Of a stretch of DNA of 42,929 bases, positions 34,994 through 42,929 are shown in pieces. Position numbers and translations under genes: made by a program. The notes below the pieces were generated by a model that was given only the letters and a program-made list of their open reading frames with translations, did not search any database and was not told where the DNA came from. The stretch spans positions 1-42,929 of the forward strand of contig JADLBP010000131.1 of the NCBI GenBank assembly GCA_020847695.1, given 5' to 3'. Position 1 is the stretch's first letter. Every line of letters begins with the position of its first letter. This DNA comes from Planctomycetota bacterium (lineage in GTDB: Bacteria > Planctomycetota > UBA1135 > GCA-002686595).

Positions 34994-35011
34994 CCGGCCC
35001 TCGGAGGCCGG
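34994..35011 (-). terminator. Hairpin downstream of the rhomboid gene, possible terminator
   Basis: A perfect six-base stem (34994-34999 with 35006-35011) and six-base loop lies about 27 bases after the rhomboid stop codon. On the minus strand it is followed by TTTCG. It is short and lacks a long T-run, so it is only a candidate. Confidence 0.4.
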
Positions 35012-35037
35012 ACGGCGCGGGCGGCGGACCGAGCGCG

Positions 35038-35874
35038 TCAGCGCCGGCTGGACATGCGCTTCAGGAACTCGCGATCGCTCGAGCTGAGCGACGGCATGCC
35101 CTTGTCGTGGATCTGCTGGAGCAGCTTGTCCAAACGTTCCTCGTCGGTCTGGCGCTGCTCGACGACCTTGCGCTCCTGGCGCTCTTGCCAACGCGCCGCC
35201 GGATCCGCCCAGATCCATCCGAACTTCAGCGCAGCGAACCCCCAAGCCGCGCCGGCGAGGTGCACGATCGACGCGACGCCGCCGGACTGCTGCGTCAGCA
35301 CCCGGAAGAGGTCGAGACCGACGAAGATCAGCGCGAGCACCTTCAGCGGCATCGGGAACACGAAGAAGATCACGCGCATGTTCGGATAGAGCACCGCGGC
35401 GGCGACGACGACCGCCATGACGCCGCCGGACGCTCCGACCACGGTCACGTTCCAGTCGCCGGCGCACGCGATCGCGAGGTGCAGCGTCGCGCCGATCGCC
35501 AACGCGAGCCCGTACAGCGTCGCGAAGCGCTTCGAGCCGAGCTGGTTCTCGAGCAGCGTGCCGAAGAAGTACACGCCGAGCAGGTTCATCAGGATGTGCA
35601 TCGGGTCCCGCATCGAGTGCAGGAACCCGTACGTGATCACCTGCCACCACGGAGCGAGCGGGAAGTCGCTCGACCACGCCGCGGGATCGAGCCGCAGAGC
35701 TCCGTACACCGCGGCCTCGAGCTTCGGCGCGGCGAAGCCGGCGATCAGCAGCGCGACGAAGACGCCGACGTTGAGCCAGATCACCCAACGCACGACCGGC
35801 GTCAAGCGCGGGTAACCGAACGACGGGCCGGCGGACTCGCGGAACTCCGGCGGATCCTCGTAGGTCCTCGTCAT
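35038..35874 (-). CDS. Rhomboid family intramembrane serine protease
   Basis: The 278-residue membrane protein has six or so membrane helices. The catalytic dyad is Ser149 in VVGASGGVMA and His205 in IVHLAGAAWG. The conserved HILMNLLGVYFFGTLLEN segment of helix 2 carries His93 and Asn97. The C-terminal cytoplasmic tail (EERLDKLLQQIHDKGMPSLS, then SDREFLKRMSSRR) resembles the DUF6576 tail seen on bacterial rhomboids. It cleaves membrane-anchored substrates, none of which can be named. Its ATG overlaps the folD stop (ATGA). Confidence 0.92.
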   Translation of the reverse strand: MTRTYEDPPEFRESAGPSFGYPRLTPVVRWVIWLNVGVFVALLIAGFAAPKLEAAVYGALRLDPAAWSSDFPLAPWWQVITYGFLHSMRDPMHILMNLLGVYFFGTLLENQLGSKRFATLYGLALAIGATLHLAIACAGDWNVTVVGASGGVMAVVVAAAVLYPNMRVIFFVFPMPLKVLALIFVGLDLFRVLTQQSGGVASIVHLAGAAWGFAALKFGWIWADPAARWQERQERKVVEQRQTDEERLDKLLQQIHDKGMPSLSSSDREFLKRMSSRR

Positions 35875-36764
35875 GCACCCTTGCCCGCGGCGACGACAGG
35901 CGGGCTCGACTCCACTCCCGCCGCGCGCGCGGCGGCGATCACGGTGTTGTCGAGCAGCATGGCGATCGTCATCGGCCCGACGCCGCCCGGCACTGGAGTG
36001 ATCGCGCCGGCGCGCTCCAGGGCCTCGCCGAAGGCCACGTCGCCGACCAGACGGCCGTCGCCGAGGCGGTTGATCCCGACGTCGATCACCGTCGCTCCGG
36101 GGCGGATCCAATCGCCGCGAACCAGCTCGGGGCGGCCGACCGCCGCGAACACGAGGTCCGCCTCGCGGGTGACCGCCGGCAGATCGGTCGTGCGCGAGTG
36201 GCACATCGTCACCGTCGCGTCGCGAGCGAGCAGCATCAACGCGAGCGGCTTGCCGACCAGCATCGAGCGTCCGACGACCGCGGCGCGCTTGCCGGCGAGC
36301 GGGATGCCCGACCGATCGCAGATCTCGATGCAACCGCGCGGCGTGCACGGGAAGAGCCCGCGATCTCCGAGCGCGAGCCGCGCGACGTTGTCGGGGTGCA
36401 ATCCGTCGACGTCCTTCGCGGGATCGATCGCGCGCACCACCGCACTCGCGTCGAGGCCCTTCGGCAGGGGCAACTGCACGAGGATCCCGTGCACGCTCGT
36501 GTCGGCGTTGAGCTCGCGCACGAGCGCGAGCAGCTCCGCCTGCGAGATCGCGGCCGACTTGCGCACGGTGCGCACCGAGAAGCCGGCCTCGAGCGCGGCC
36601 TTGTCCTTGTTCTTCACGTAGACCTGGCTCGCGGGGTCCTCGCCGACCAACACGACGACCAACCCGGGCCGCGTGCCTCGGGCCGTCAGTTCCGCCGCTC
36701 GCCGCGCCACGTCCTCGCGCACGCTCTTCGCGATCGCCTTGCCGTCCAGAATCCTCGCGCTCAT
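35871..36764 (-). CDS. folD: Bifunctional methylenetetrahydrofolate dehydrogenase/cyclohydrolase
   Basis: The 297-residue cytoplasmic enzyme interconverts 5,10-methylene-, methenyl- and 10-formyl-THF. It shows VGEDPASQVYVKNKDKA with the catalytic lysine (Lys53), GILVQLPLPKGLDASAVV, PAKDVDGLHPDN, the NADP-binding VVGRSMLVGKPLALML, TVTMCHSRT and the C-terminal PVPGGVGPMTIAML. All are diagnostic. AAGGAG lies ten bases before the ATG. It is coupled to the rhomboid gene by a 4-base overlap, though no functional link is known. Confidence 0.97.
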   Translation of the reverse strand: MSARILDGKAIAKSVREDVARRAAELTARGTRPGLVVVLVGEDPASQVYVKNKDKAALEAGFSVRTVRKSAAISQAELLALVRELNADTSVHGILVQLPLPKGLDASAVVRAIDPAKDVDGLHPDNVARLALGDRGLFPCTPRGCIEICDRSGIPLAGKRAAVVGRSMLVGKPLALMLLARDATVTMCHSRTTDLPAVTREADLVFAAVGRPELVRGDWIRPGATVIDVGINRLGDGRLVGDVAFGEALERAGAITPVPGGVGPMTIAMLLDNTVIAAARAAGVESSPPVVAAGKGA

Positions 36765-36860
36765 CGTCTTCGATCTCCTTCGGGGTGCCTTGTCGCTCGC
36801 CGCCGCGAGAAATGCAACGCGCAGAAGATCGGAGCGGCGCGGCCGGCGCCGGTTCTGAGC

Positions 36861-37847
36861 TCAGAAGCGGCGCGAGAGCACGAAGGTGCCCAGGCGCTCG
36901 AGCGCCTCGCGCGCAGGACCTTCGTCGAGCGTGCGGACCCGCGCCATCGCGCGGGCGACCAGCCCCTCGGCGCGCTGCGTCGCGTAGGCGACGCCCTCGC
37001 CGATCGAGCACTCCTCGCGCAGCGCCTTGGCTCGGTCCTCGAGGCCCGGCAACGTGTAGACGTCGCGGATCTTGGCGCGCAGCCGGTCGTCGCCGCGCCG
37101 GTACGTGTAGAGCACGGGCAACGTGATCTTGCCGTCCTCCGCGTCGGTGCCGGCGCTCTTGCCGAGCTCGTCGTCGGTCGACGTCAGGTCGAGGCAATCG
37201 TCGACGATCTGGAACGCGAGCCCGACCTCCCAGCCGAACGCGTGCATCAGGGTGCCGAGCTCGTCGTTGCCGCCGGGATAGCGTGCGCCGAGCTCGCAGG
37301 CCGCGGCGTAGAGGTTCGCGGTCTTGGCGCCGGCGATCCACTCGTAGCGATCCTCGCTCATCTCGAAGTCGTAGCGGCTCGCCGCCTGCTCGATCTCGCC
37401 GACGCAGATCTTGCGCGTGGTCTCGGCGAGCAGACGCGAGCAGAGCCGCGACGACAACACCGTCGAGAGCGCGAACGCCCGCGCGTACAGGAAGTCGCCG
37501 AGCAGCACCGCGGTCTGGTTGTCCCAGCGCTGGTTGACGCACGCGACCCGCCGGCGCACCTCCGCGCCGTCGAGGATGTCGTCGTGGACCAGCGTCGCGA
37601 GGTGGATCATCTCGACGATCGCGGCGACCGTCGGGTGTTCGTCGGTCGAATTCTTGGTCGCCTCGCCGGCGAGCAGCACCAACGCGGCGCGCAGCTGCTT
37701 GCCCTGGAAGCGCCCGACGTGATCGGTCATGTCGCGCACCGCGGGCGACGTCTCGGTCATCTGGCTCGAGAGCACCTCGCGCATGCGGGCCATGCTGCTC
37801 TCGATCGGAGCCAGGAGGCGCGCGAGTTCCGTGTGCTTGCCGCTCAT
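36861..37847 (-). CDS. Trans-polyprenyl diphosphate synthase (octaprenyl/heptaprenyl type)
   Basis: The 328-residue enzyme condenses isopentenyl diphosphate with an allylic diphosphate to make the long chain of respiratory quinones. The first Asp-rich motif is HDDILD (Asp89, Asp90, Asp93) and the second is VDDCLD (Asp216, Asp217, Asp220), both complete. The GGKRLRP motif of the family reads QGKQLRA here, but the IPP-binding Lys50, Arg53 and His82 are kept. The length fits IspB/HepT. Chain length cannot be told from sequence alone. It overlaps the mobA stop by 4 bases (ATGA). Confidence 0.93.
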   Translation of the reverse strand: MSGKHTELARLLAPIESSMARMREVLSSQMTETSPAVRDMTDHVGRFQGKQLRAALVLLAGEATKNSTDEHPTVAAIVEMIHLATLVHDDILDGAEVRRRVACVNQRWDNQTAVLLGDFLYARAFALSTVLSSRLCSRLLAETTRKICVGEIEQAASRYDFEMSEDRYEWIAGAKTANLYAAACELGARYPGGNDELGTLMHAFGWEVGLAFQIVDDCLDLTSTDDELGKSAGTDAEDGKITLPVLYTYRRGDDRLRAKIRDVYTLPGLEDRAKALREECSIGEGVAYATQRAEGLVARAMARVRTLDEGPAREALERLGTFVLSRRF

Positions 37848-38518
37848 GCGCTCTGCAGTCCGTGCTGGGCGTTCTCGATCGATCGCGCGGCGCGAGCCGG
37901 AGCTCGAGCACGCGAGAGGCGTTCCGCGTCGACCCGAGCGCGTTCGCGCGCGAGGTCCGTGGGCGTGTTCAAGTTGACGGCTTGCCGTTCGACGTCGAGG
38001 GCGAGCCCGAGTTCGGCGGCATCGAACGCGAGCACCTGGAGGCGGCGCAGACCGTCGTTGCCGCCCCAGAACGAGTTCATGCGCCGCTCCCCGCGCTCGA
38101 GCGCGTCGCGCGCCGCGCCGACGCACGCGGTCGAGTACACCGCGCAGAGCGGCTCCGCACCTGCGCTCGTGCGCAGCACCGCGCCGTCCAACCCGTCGCG
38201 TCGCGCGCGGTCGAGCAGCGCTGCGAGCAGCTCGGGGGCCGCGTGCGGCATGTCGCAGGCGAGCACCGCGACCCAGCGCGTGCGCGCGGCGGCGAGCCCC
38301 GCCGCGAGCCCCGCCAACGGTCCGAGGTCGGGGCGCGCATCGAGCACGCACTCCCAGCCGAGCTCGGGGAACCGCGGGCGCTCACCGCTGGCGAGGAGCA
38401 CCTTCGACGCGACCCGCTCCAGGGTCGCGACGGCGCGATCGATCAATCGCCGGCCGTCGAGCACGAGCTCGGTCTTGTCGACACCCATCCGACGGCTCTT
38501 GCCGCCGCACAGCAACAC
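37844..38518 (-). CDS. mobA: Molybdenum cofactor guanylyltransferase
   Basis: The 224-residue enzyme links GMP to molybdopterin in the cytoplasm. The nucleotide-binding signature LLCGGKSRRMGVDKTEL is at the very N-terminus. It is followed by DLGPLAGLAAGLAAA and VLACDMPHAAPELL with the metal-binding Asp, and the C-terminal LDVERQAVNLNTPTDLA with the family NLNTP motif. The start is GTG at 38518, supported by GGAGG eight bases upstream; the first ATG lies inside the signature. MobA makes the MGD cofactor of DMSO-reductase-type enzymes, none of which is in the window. The PaoC-like enzyme nearby would be expected to need MCD. A tail of about 40 Arg/Ala-rich residues is unusual. Confidence 0.9.
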   Translation of the reverse strand: MLLCGGKSRRMGVDKTELVLDGRRLIDRAVATLERVASKVLLASGERPRFPELGWECVLDARPDLGPLAGLAAGLAAARTRWVAVLACDMPHAAPELLAALLDRARRDGLDGAVLRTSAGAEPLCAVYSTACVGAARDALERGERRMNSFWGGNDGLRRLQVLAFDAAELGLALDVERQAVNLNTPTDLARERARVDAERLSRARAPARAARSIENAQHGLQSA

Positions 38519-38595
38519 ACCGGTGACCTCCGCGCGCGGCGGCACGGATCGCGACCCGGCGGATTGACGACGGACGGGCGACACGGCCGCTCGGC

Positions 38596-38796
38596 TCAGT
38601 GAACGGTGCCGTTCTTCTTCTGGGAGTCGCCGGTCGGCGGAGGGGTCGCGGACGCGTTGGACGGACCTTCGTCCTTGAGCCCGCGCTTGAACTCGTTGAC
38701 GCTGGAACCGAGCGAACGAGCGAGCTGCGGCAGCTTGGTCGCGCCGAAGAACAGCAGGACGACCAGGGCGATCAGGAGCCACTCGGTCCATCCCAT
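38596..38796 (-). CDS. tatA: Sec-independent translocase subunit TatA
   Basis: The 66-residue protein has the TatA/E layout: a short N-terminus, a membrane helix (WLLIALVVLLFFGATKL) with the F-G hinge, then an amphipathic helix (LPQLARSLGSSVNEFKRGLK) and a hydrophilic tail. It would multimerise to form the path for folded Tat substrates. An ATG at 38814 is in frame and would add six residues (MQFLAV), equally possible. No tatB or tatC is adjacent. The Tat-signal subunit encoded at 9599-10234 is a likely substrate. Confidence 0.92.
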   Translation of the reverse strand: MGWTEWLLIALVVLLFFGATKLPQLARSLGSSVNEFKRGLKDEGPSNASATPPPTGDSQKKNGTVH

Positions 38797-38919
38797 GACG
38801 GCTAGGAATTGCATGCAGGATCTCGAACCAGCAGTCCGTCGACGCGCTCGGACTCGTCTGCCGAGCTCGCATCGGACGGTGCGCCACGAGGTTCGCACGC
38901 GGCGCAAGCTCGCCGCATT

Positions 38920-39726
38920 CTAGGAAAAAGGCCCGGCGGACTCCGCCCCCGGCGCTGGATTCGGGCCTGGAAACGCCTTCCGAGCCAGCCGCCGAGCCGT
39001 GCGCGGGTCGAAGCCCGGCAGCTCGAACCCGCGGCCGGCGAGCGTTCCGGACGACTTCGCGCCGACGCGCGGTCCCAACCCGACCGAAAGGCCGACGGCG
39101 AGCAGCGCGGCTCGCACGCGGACCGCCGACGAGTACGTCGACAGCACGCTCCGGCTCCCCATCCGCGCCGCGACGAGCGCGAGGAAGTCGCTCTGCCAGA
39201 GCTCGGGCGCGACCTTCGGCGAGAACGGGTCGAGGAAGACCGCGTCGAAGAGCGCGGGCTCGCGTTCGGCCGCGAGCGTCCGGCGCGCGTCGCCGAAGAC
39301 CAGCCGCACGCGCCCGGCACCGAGCGCGAACTCGCCGCCTCCGGTCGCGAGCGCCGCCGCGAGCCCGGATCGCACCGGCGTCAGCACGCGCGCGAGTCCG
39401 CCCTCGCCCAGCGGCAACGCGAGCGCCGCGCGCACGACGTCGGGCTCGAGTTCGAGCGACAGCACGTCGAGCGCGGCGTCGGTGCCCTCGAGCTCCGCGA
39501 ATGCCGCCGCGAGGTTCAGCCCGAGCCCGGTGCCGACGTCGAGCAACGCGAGGCGCCGCTCACCGGCCAGCGCGCGCTCGCGCAACCGACAAGGTCGAGC
39601 GTAGCGCTCGCGCGCCTGCGTCCACGCGCCGGCGAGCGAGTGGCAAGCCTCGCCGTGCTCGGGCGAGACCAAAGTGAACGAGCCGTCGGCGGTGCGCTCG
39701 GCACGCCAACGGCTCGTCGAATCCAT
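38920..39726 (-). CDS. mnmD: MnmD-like tRNA (mnm5s2U34) methyltransferase
   Basis: The 268-residue SAM-dependent methyltransferase resembles the MnmC N-terminal methylase domain (MnmC1/MnmD). It has the start [15 protein letters not shown], the SAM motif [24 protein letters not shown] and the family signature [38 protein letters not shown] follows. MnmD methylates the aminomethyl group of wobble uridine in tRNA. No FAD-dependent MnmC2 oxidase domain is fused, so it is the stand-alone form. It starts 16 bases after sucD. The last codons overlap a small hairpin with a T-run. Confidence 0.88.
   Translation of the reverse strand: MDSTSRWRAERTADGSFTLVSPEHGEACHSLAGAWTQARERYARPCRLRERALAGERRLALLDVGTGLGLNLAAAFAELEGTDAALDVLSLELEPDVVRAALALPLGEGGLARVLTPVRSGLAAALATGGGEFALGAGRVRLVFGDARRTLAAEREPALFDAVFLDPFSPKVAPELWQSDFLALVAARMGSRSVLSTYSSAVRVRAALLAVGLSVGLGPRVGAKSSGTLAGRGFELPGFDPRTARRLARKAFPGPNPAPGAESAGPFS
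38923..38947 (-). terminator. Small hairpin with T-run overlapping the mnmD end
   Basis: On the minus strand a five-base GGCGG/CCGCC stem with three-base loop is followed after four bases by CTTTTTCC and then the mnmD stop codon. It resembles a weak Rho-independent terminator lying inside the coding end, which might separate mnmD from tatA. Confidence 0.4.
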
Positions 39727-39742
39727 GCGGCGGGAGGCCCGA

Positions 39743-40642
39743 CTACTTCGCGAGCGCGTCCTTCAGTCCGCGTTCGCGCAGGCACTTCTCCATCAGCTCG
39801 CCGAGGCGCGCCGGGCTCTTCGAGATCACGCAACCGGCCTTCTCGAGCGCGGCGAACTTCTCCGCCGCCGTGCCCTTGCCGCCGGAGATGATCGCTCCCG
39901 CGTGGCCCATCCGACGGCCCGGAGGCGCCGTCGCGCCGGCGATGAACGCGACCACCGGCTTCTTGACGTGCTTCTCGATGTACGCGGCCGCCTGCTCCTC
40001 CGCGTTGCCGCCGATCTCGCCGATCAGGATGATCGCGTCGGTGTTCGGGTCCGCGTTGAAGAGCTTCAGCGCGTCGACGTGGTTGGTGCCGTTGACCGGG
40101 TCGCCGCCGATGCCGATGCAGGTCGACTGACCGATCCCGCGCGACGTCAACTGCCAGACCGCTTCGTACGTCAACGTCCCCGAGCGCGAGACGACGCCGA
40201 CGCGACCGGGCTTGTGGATGTAGCCCGGCATGATGCCCATCTTGCATTGCCCGGGCGTGATCACGCCGGGGCAGTTCGGGCCGATCAAGCGGGTCTTCGT
40301 GCCGCGCAGCTTCTCCATCACCTTGACCATGTCGAGCACCGGGATCCCCTCGGTGATGGTGACGATCAGCTCGATCCCGGCGTCGTGCGCTTCGAGGATC
40401 GCCGCCGCCGCGAACGGCGGCGGGACGTAGATCATCGTCGCGTTCGCGCCGGTCGCTTCGCGCGCGTCGCGCACGGAGTCGAAGACCGGACGATCGAGGT
40501 GCTTGGTGCCGCCCTTCTTGGGCGTGACGCCTCCGACCAGGTTGGTGCCGTAGGCGATCGCCTGCTCGGAGTGGAACGTGCCGTGCTTCCCGGTGAAGCC
40601 CTGGCAGATGACGCGCGTGTTCTTGTCGACGAGGACGCTCAT
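39743..40642 (-). CDS. sucD: Succinyl-CoA synthetase alpha subunit
   Basis: The 299-residue subunit binds CoA and carries the phosphohistidine of the TCA-cycle enzyme. Motifs are [69 protein letters not shown] and the phosphorylation site [15 protein letters not shown] with its histidine. It starts 12 bases after sucC with AAGGAG nine bases upstream. The standard CDS length and all catalytic segments are present. Confidence 0.97.
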   Translation of the reverse strand: MSVLVDKNTRVICQGFTGKHGTFHSEQAIAYGTNLVGGVTPKKGGTKHLDRPVFDSVRDAREATGANATMIYVPPPFAAAAILEAHDAGIELIVTITEGIPVLDMVKVMEKLRGTKTRLIGPNCPGVITPGQCKMGIMPGYIHKPGRVGVVSRSGTLTYEAVWQLTSRGIGQSTCIGIGGDPVNGTNHVDALKLFNADPNTDAIILIGEIGGNAEEQAAAYIEKHVKKPVVAFIAGATAPPGRRMGHAGAIISGGKGTAAEKFAALEKAGCVISKSPARLGELMEKCLRERGLKDALAK

Positions 40643-40654
40643 GGGTCGCGCTCC

Positions 40655-41833
<1,179 letters not shown>

Positions 41834-41839
41834 GCGTGG

Positions 41840-41910
41840 CCTCGGCCGTTTCGGGCCGGTTTCGCCGCGGCCCGTGGGGGGCCGGAATCACCTCGGCCCG
41901 CGCGGGCCGG
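41840..41910 (-). repeat. Three evenly spaced GGCC inverted repeats in the sucC leader
   Basis: The units are 41894-41909 (a perfect 16-base palindrome), 41868-41884 (six-base arms, five-base loop) and 41843-41858 (five-base arms, six-base loop). Their centres are 25.5 bases apart each time. The outer two are also near-identical 20-base direct repeats starting CCTCGGCC. They could be operator sites or RNA hairpins next to the sucC start. Confidence 0.6.
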
Positions 41911-42004
41911 AGGAAAGGCGCGGGAGTGTACTCGGGCGTCACGGCGAGAGGAACGGGCCGCCCGCACTTGTCGCGCTGCGCGCATGGGGCATCCTGGTAG
42001 GGAG

Positions 42005-42929
42005 ATGAACGAGCTCGCCCGCGCCACACCTCCCCACCCGAACGCTCGGCGCCCGGCGCCCGGCCACCTGCTGGTCGACCGCGAGATCGAGCGGCTGATC
42101 GGCACCGCCGTGCGACCGGTCGAAGGCTCGAGCGCGATCGCCCGCGCGCAGTTGCAGGCGTCGAGCCTCGACCTGCGCCTGGGTCCGGTTGCGTATCGCA
42201 TTCGCGCGGGCTTCCTGCCCGGCCGCACGCCGATCGCGGAGCGCCTCGCCGAGCTCGAGACCAGCCGGCTCTCGCTGGAGCACGGCGGCGCGGTGCTCGA
42301 GAAGGGCCTGGTGTACCTCGTGCCGCTCGAGGAGGAGCTCGCGCTCCCCGCCGACCTCTCGGCGACGTTCAACCCGCGCAGCTCGACCGGGCGCTGCGAC
42401 GTCTTCACGCGCATCCTGGTCGAGGACCATCCGCGCTTCCACGCGGCGCCCGCGGGCTACCGCGGCAAGCTCTGGCTCGAAGTCGCGCCGCTTTCGTTCC
42501 CGGTTCGCCTGGTCCGCGGCGATCGACTCGCCCAAGCGCGCTTCTTCCGCGGCGAGCCCGCGCTCGGCGCCGACGAGCTGCGCGCGATCTACGCGCGCAC
42601 CCCGCTCTGCTACGTCGACGACCGACCGGTGCCGATCGAGGAGGTGCGCTTCGACGGCGAAGGCGGTCTCGAGCTCCACCTCGGCCTGCGCGGTCGCGAT
42701 CCCAGCGGCTGGCGCGCGCAGTCGCACACCGGCGTGCTCGATTTCGGCCGCGAGGGCGCGCACGCGATCGAGGACTTTTGGGAAGCGGTGCACTCCCCCG
42801 CCGGCCATTCGATCCTCGCGCCGGGCAGCTTCTATCTCTTCGCGAGCCGCGAACGCGTCGTCGTGCCGCCGGACCTCGCCGCCGAGATGCTGCCGGTCGA
42901 CGTCGACATCGGCGAGCTGCGCAACAACT
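42005..42929 (+). CDS. dcd: dCTP deaminase, two-domain type, cut by window end
   Basis: Translation from ATG at 42005 runs without a stop for 308 codons to the window end, so the 3' end is missing. The first half shows [20 protein letters not shown], then [14 protein letters not shown] and [20 protein letters not shown], which is the core of the long (about 360-residue) bacterial 2'-deoxycytidine 5'-triphosphate deaminase family. Also seen is [10 protein letters not shown], and a second similar barrel begins after about residue 200. The enzyme turns dCTP into dUTP for thymidylate synthesis. It is divergent from sucC with about 170 bases between; AGGGAG abuts the ATG, so a start slightly downstream is possible. 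Confidence 0.85.
   Translation, partial: MNELARATPPHPNARRPAPGHLLVDREIERLIGTAVRPVEGSSAIARAQLQASSLDLRLGPVAYRIRAGFLPGRTPIAERLAELETSRLSLEHGGAVLEKGLVYLVPLEEELALPADLSATFNPRSSTGRCDVFTRILVEDHPRFHAAPAGYRGKLWLEVAPLSFPVRLVRGDRLAQARFFRGEPALGADELRAIYARTPLCYVDDRPVPIEEVRFDGEGGLELHLGLRGRDPSGWRAQSHTGVLDFGREGAHAIEDFWEAVHSPAGHSILAPGSFYLFASRERVVVPPDLAAEMLPVDVDIGELRNN

Overview
This is a gene-dense, very GC-rich bacterial chromosome segment with no tRNA, rRNA, insertion sequence or CRISPR array that I can see. No gene-free stretch exceeds about 260 bases. The best guess at the host is a member of Planctomycetota, possibly the deep lineage that includes Saltatorellus, Rohdeia and Engelhardtia. This is inferred from the style of the ECF sigma factor, the scarcity of Shine-Dalgarno sites, and a C-terminal domain on two secreted proteases that I recall from that lineage. 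A myxobacterial or acidobacterial host is not excluded.

Layout. Positions 1-6050 hold the tail of a glycosyltransferase, a polytopic membrane protein, and small metabolic or stress genes: YceI, peroxiredoxin, pterin dehydratase, an aldo/keto reductase coupled to a small lipoprotein, ThiD, and a DUF1326-like exported protein. Positions 6117-10234 hold a Tat-exported molybdenum aldehyde oxidoreductase operon of the PaoABC/YagTSR type, with a small cysteine-rich protein at its end. Positions 10364-13590 hold a GH172-like (DUF2961) exported protein coupled to an SGNH hydrolase. HtpG follows. Positions 15823-22531 are a secretome-rich region: a matrixin-like metalloprotease, an unknown exported protein, a protein with about 13 YwqK/MORN_2-type repeats, an acetyltransferase, an ECF sigma factor and a trypsin-like protease. 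A PtsN-type EIIA precedes a type II secretion operon, gspDEFGHIJ (23434-31303), with a plausible sigma-70 promoter. Positions 31397-41833 are one long minus-strand block: SerS, a large unknown exported protein, rhomboid, FolD, polyprenyl diphosphate synthase, MobA, TatA, MnmD-like methyltransferase, SucD and SucC. A two-domain dCTP deaminase, cut by the window end, is divergent from sucC.

How the parts connect (inference). The two proteases share a homologous C-terminal domain and flank the type II secretion genes, so they are candidate substrates. TatA and MobA lie in the same window as a Tat-dependent molybdenum enzyme, although that enzyme class normally uses the cytosine rather than the guanine dinucleotide form of the cofactor. 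The leader of sucCD carries three evenly spaced GGCC inverted repeats that no annotated feature explains.
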